Below, piece by piece: positions 61,785 to 64,000 of a stretch of DNA of 64,000 nucleotides (the first letter of the stretch is position 1; each line of letters starts with the position of its first letter). The position numbers and the translations under genes were made by a program. The notes beneath the pieces are model-generated. The model saw only the letters and a list, made by a program, of their open reading frames with translations, searched no databases and was not told the DNA's origin. Source of the DNA: Bacteroidota bacterium (GTDB lineage: Bacteria > Bacteroidota > Bacteroidia > Flavobacteriales_E > Vicingaceae); assembly GCA_016183805.1 (NCBI GenBank), contig JACPDX010000013.1, positions 62,001-126,000 on the forward strand, written 5' to 3'.

Positions 61785-62017
61785 AGAGCCTCCCCAACCC
61801 TTCCGAAGGAGGGGCTACGTAGAGTAGCGAAGACGGAAGTCGTTTATGAGTGTTAGCTTCCCCTCTAAAAGGAAGGGTGGTTAGAAGTGTGTTTTTGAAT
61901 ACCGAAGAATAAAACAAATGTTGGAAATGAATAATGAATGTTTCTTCGGTCTTCCGACTTCGGACTTCCGTCTTTATAAACTTTTTATTCTTACTTTTAG
62001 GGTTTATTAAACACTAC
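61785..62017. repeat. Intergenic repeats before rnr
   Basis: After the regulator come CCTCCCCAACCCTTCC and a short palindrome CCTTCCGAAGG, then GAAGACG, GAAGTCG (61829-61842). Further on are CCCCTCTAAAAGGAAGGG and five 7-bp units CTTCGGT, CTTCCGA, CTTCGGA, CTTCCGT, CTTTATA (61943-61977). The GAAG units and CTTC units are inverted relative to each other across ~100 bp. No gene lies between them. Confidence 0.7.
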
Positions 62018-64000
62018 ATGTCAAAACACAAAAAAAAACCAAACTCTGGTGGTTTCAAAGCCAACTTGATACAACAAATTATCACTATTTTTGATAAAAA
62101 TCCTACTCAAACCTTTAACTACAAGCAACTTAGTCAAGCCTTTGGCTTTTCGGATATTGCTAACAAAAAACTAGTAACCATTGTTTTGGAAGAACTCACG
62201 AATCAAGGAAAGTTACGTGAACTAAAAAGAGGTTCTTACAAACTGAATTCATCCAAAGCATTAATTGAAGGAACTGTTGACATGACTGCCAGAGGTGCTG
62301 CTTATGTAATTGTTCCAGATAGTGACCAAGATATTTATATCGATCCAAAAAATACCGGAAACGCTTTGCATGGCGACAAGGTAAAAGTGAATGTTTTTTA
62401 CAGTAAAACCAATAAAAAACCAGAAGGTGAAATTATTGAAGTAACCGAACGTGCCAAAACCGAGTTCGTTGGAATTGTAGAAAAATCGAAAAACTTTGCT
62501 TTTATAGTTACCAGCGATCAACGAATGCCAGTCGATATTTTTGTCCCTTTAGATAAAATGAAAGGAGCTAAAAATGGCGAAAAAGTGGTGGCTAAAATCA
62601 CCGAATGGCCCGCCGATAAAAAAAATCCGTTTGGTATCATTACCCAAGTGTTGGGTATGCCCGGTGAACACGATACTGAAATGCACGCCATTTTAGCGGA
62701 ATATGGTTTACCTTACGAATTCCCTGAAAAAGTGGAGCAAGATGCTACAAAATTGAACATCGAAATTGATGTGAAAGAAATTAAAAAACGTAGAGATTTT
62801 AGAGCGGTAACAACTTTTACGATTGACCCAGCAGATGCCAAAGATTTTGATGATGCTTTGTCCATCAAGAAATTGGCAAACGGCAATTGGGAAATCGGTA
62901 TTCATATTGCTGATGTTTCACACTACGTTGTACCAGGAACACTGCTCGACAAGGAAGCTTTAAACAGAGCAACTTCTGTTTATTTGGTGGATAGAGTTGT
63001 ACCTATGTTGCCCGAAGTATTGTCAAACAATGCATGTTCATTACGACCCCAAGAAACCAAATTGTGTTTTTCGGCAGTATTTGAACTCACCGAAGAAGCA
63101 GAACTTAAAAACGAATGGTTTGGGCGAACAGTAATTTTTTCTGATCGAAGATTTTCGTACGAAGAAGCTCAAGAACGTATAGAAACCAAAGAAGGAGATT
63201 TTGCTGAAGAAATTTTGCAAATGGATAAATTGGCCAAGATTTTACGAAAAGAACGTTTTAAAAAGGGTTCGATTGCTTTTGATAGAATTGAAGTAAAATT
63301 CAATTTAGATGAACATGGAAATCCTGTAGGAATATTTTTTAAAGAAAGCAAAGACTCCAACAAACTGATTGAAGAGTTTATGTTGCTTGCCAACAAAAAA
63401 GTTGCCGAATTTATTGGAAAACCATCCAAAAACAAAGCAGCTAAAACGTTTGTTTACCGTATTCACGATGAACCAAATCAAGAAAAGTTGCTTACACTTT
63501 CGAACTTTGTAAAAACATTTGGATACAAACTGGAAATTGATCAGGCAAATGTTACCAAATCGTTAAATGCATTAATGGCAGACGTACATGGTAAAGCAGA
63601 AGAAAATTTGATTGAACAGTTGGCGATAAGAACCATGGCAAAAGCCACCTATTCGACTCATAATATTGGTCATTATGGGTTGTCTTTTCCATTTTATTCG
63701 CATTTTACATCACCCATTCGTCGTTATCCTGATGTTATTGCTCACCGTTTGTTACAGCATTATTTAGATGGCGGGGCATCTGTAAACGAAGAAGAAATTG
63801 AGGAGCAATGTAAACATTCATCAAAAATGGAAATTTTGGCTTCTGAGGCTGAAAGAGCATCTATCAAATACAAACAGGTTGAATATTTACAAGATAAAAT
63901 TGGCGAAGAATACGATGGTTTTATTTCCGGAGTAAGTGAGTGGGGAATTTATGTGGAGATTATGAGTGGTATGTGTGAAGGAATGGTAAAACTACGTGAT
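62018..64000 (+). CDS. rnr: Ribonuclease R (3' end beyond window)
   Basis: The reading frame is open from the ATG at 62018 to the window edge, 661 codons; it is missing from the ORF track because no stop is reached. An N-terminal helix-turn-helix region (FNYKQLSQAFGFSDIANKKLVTIVLEEL) precedes cold-shock domains. The RNB catalytic domain shows TIDPADAKDFDDALSIKKL near residue 270 (the Asp cluster) and HYGLSFPFYSHFTSPIRRYPDVIAHRLL near residue 555. The final part enters the S1 domain (YDGFISGVSEWGIYVEI). It degrades structured RNA 3'-5'. The truncation is only from the window limit. Confidence 0.96.
   Translation, partial: MSKHKKKPNSGGFKANLIQQIITIFDKNPTQTFNYKQLSQAFGFSDIANKKLVTIVLEELTNQGKLRELKRGSYKLNSSKALIEGTVDMTARGAAYVIVPDSDQDIYIDPKNTGNALHGDKVKVNVFYSKTNKKPEGEIIEVTERAKTEFVGIVEKSKNFAFIVTSDQRMPVDIFVPLDKMKGAKNGEKVVAKITEWPADKKNPFGIITQVLGMPGEHDTEMHAILAEYGLPYEFPEKVEQDATKLNIEIDVKEIKKRRDFRAVTTFTIDPADAKDFDDALSIKKLANGNWEIGIHIADVSHYVVPGTLLDKEALNRATSVYLVDRVVPMLPEVLSNNACSLRPQETKLCFSAVFELTEEAELKNEWFGRTVIFSDRRFSYEEAQERIETKEGDFAEEILQMDKLAKILRKERFKKGSIAFDRIEVKFNLDEHGNPVGIFFKESKDSNKLIEEFMLLANKKVAEFIGKPSKNKAAKTFVYRIHDEPNQEKLLTLSNFVKTFGYKLEIDQANVTKSLNALMADVHGKAEENLIEQLAIRTMAKATYSTHNIGHYGLSFPFYSHFTSPIRRYPDVIAHRLLQHYLDGGASVNEEEIEEQCKHSSKMEILASEAERASIKYKQVEYLQDKIGEEYDGFISGVSEWGIYVEIMSGMCEGMVKLRD

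Overview
The window is low-GC DNA that reads as a chromosomal segment of a Bacteroidota bacterium, most likely order Flavobacteriales. Six proteins end in a type IX secretion (T9SS) sorting domain. Several promoters carry the TAnnTTTG -7 box of this phylum. The core genes are typical of it too: a DUF2723 membrane glycosyltransferase, an IPExxxVDY protein, DUF4286, a ~630-residue PurF-like protein, a Mrp protein without the CxxC pair, and the purH-mreBCD-mrdA-rodA block.

Layout. 0.4-5.6 kb: tRNA-Gln, DUF2723 protein, FkbM methyltransferase and a Gfo/Idh oxidoreductase. 5.6-10.1 kb: 5-formyl-THF cyclo-ligase and RecQ on minus, then a KdsD-like isomerase and a small T9SS protein on plus. 10.2-17.5 kb: the rod-shape/elongasome operon (purH, mreB, mreC, mreD, PBP2, RodA), all on minus. 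17.9-24.6 kb: DUF4286, an M4 metallopeptidase with T9SS domain, a lipoprotein, TonB and an SDR enzyme. 24.7-27.8 kb: a kinase-like unknown, 3-hydroxyanthranilate dioxygenase, an S23-type four-helix-bundle protein and ACMSD; dioxygenase and ACMSD are consecutive steps of kynurenine catabolism. 27.9-35.3 kb: T9SS protein, SpoIIE-type phosphatase, purD, groES-groEL and a c-type cytochrome. 35.3-44.0 kb: an apparent genomic island bounded by an intact tRNA-Arg(CCT) and an 81-bp exact copy of its 3' end plus flank. It carries secreted propeller/PKD proteins, an outer-membrane-type protein and a TPR-LuxR regulator, but no integrase. 44.0-54.7 kb: pyk, PurF-like protein, Mrp, NifU, prolyl oligopeptidase, a monooxygenase-fold protein and a YcaQ-like protein. 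54.7-61.8 kb: an envelope/regulatory cluster (stand-alone CarbDr protein, MORN protein, pseudo-receiver regulator, TonB-dependent receptor, beta-helix lipoprotein, PhoB-like regulator). The window ends inside rnr.

Three things stand out. (1) Many spacers contain arrays with a strict 7-bp period, three or four constant bases plus variable ones. Different spacers use different words (GAAGnnn, CAGTnnn, ACTGnnn, CGAGnnn, AACnnnn). One such array pair flanks the S23 gene as inverted arms, and that unit sits inside the kynurenine operon, where its right arm now encodes the N-terminus of ACMSD. (2) Most genes of the 54.7-61.1 kb cluster have TTAAyA direct repeats spaced exactly 11 bp. Three of them, and also the DUF2723 gene with 10-bp spacing, have a -7-like box 20-21 bp after the last repeat, which suggests a PhoB/PhoP-type regulon. 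One cluster regulator has Glu in place of the phospho-acceptor Asp. (3) The tRNA-Arg island.

All calls come from reading the sequence and the supplied ORF track; no search was run.
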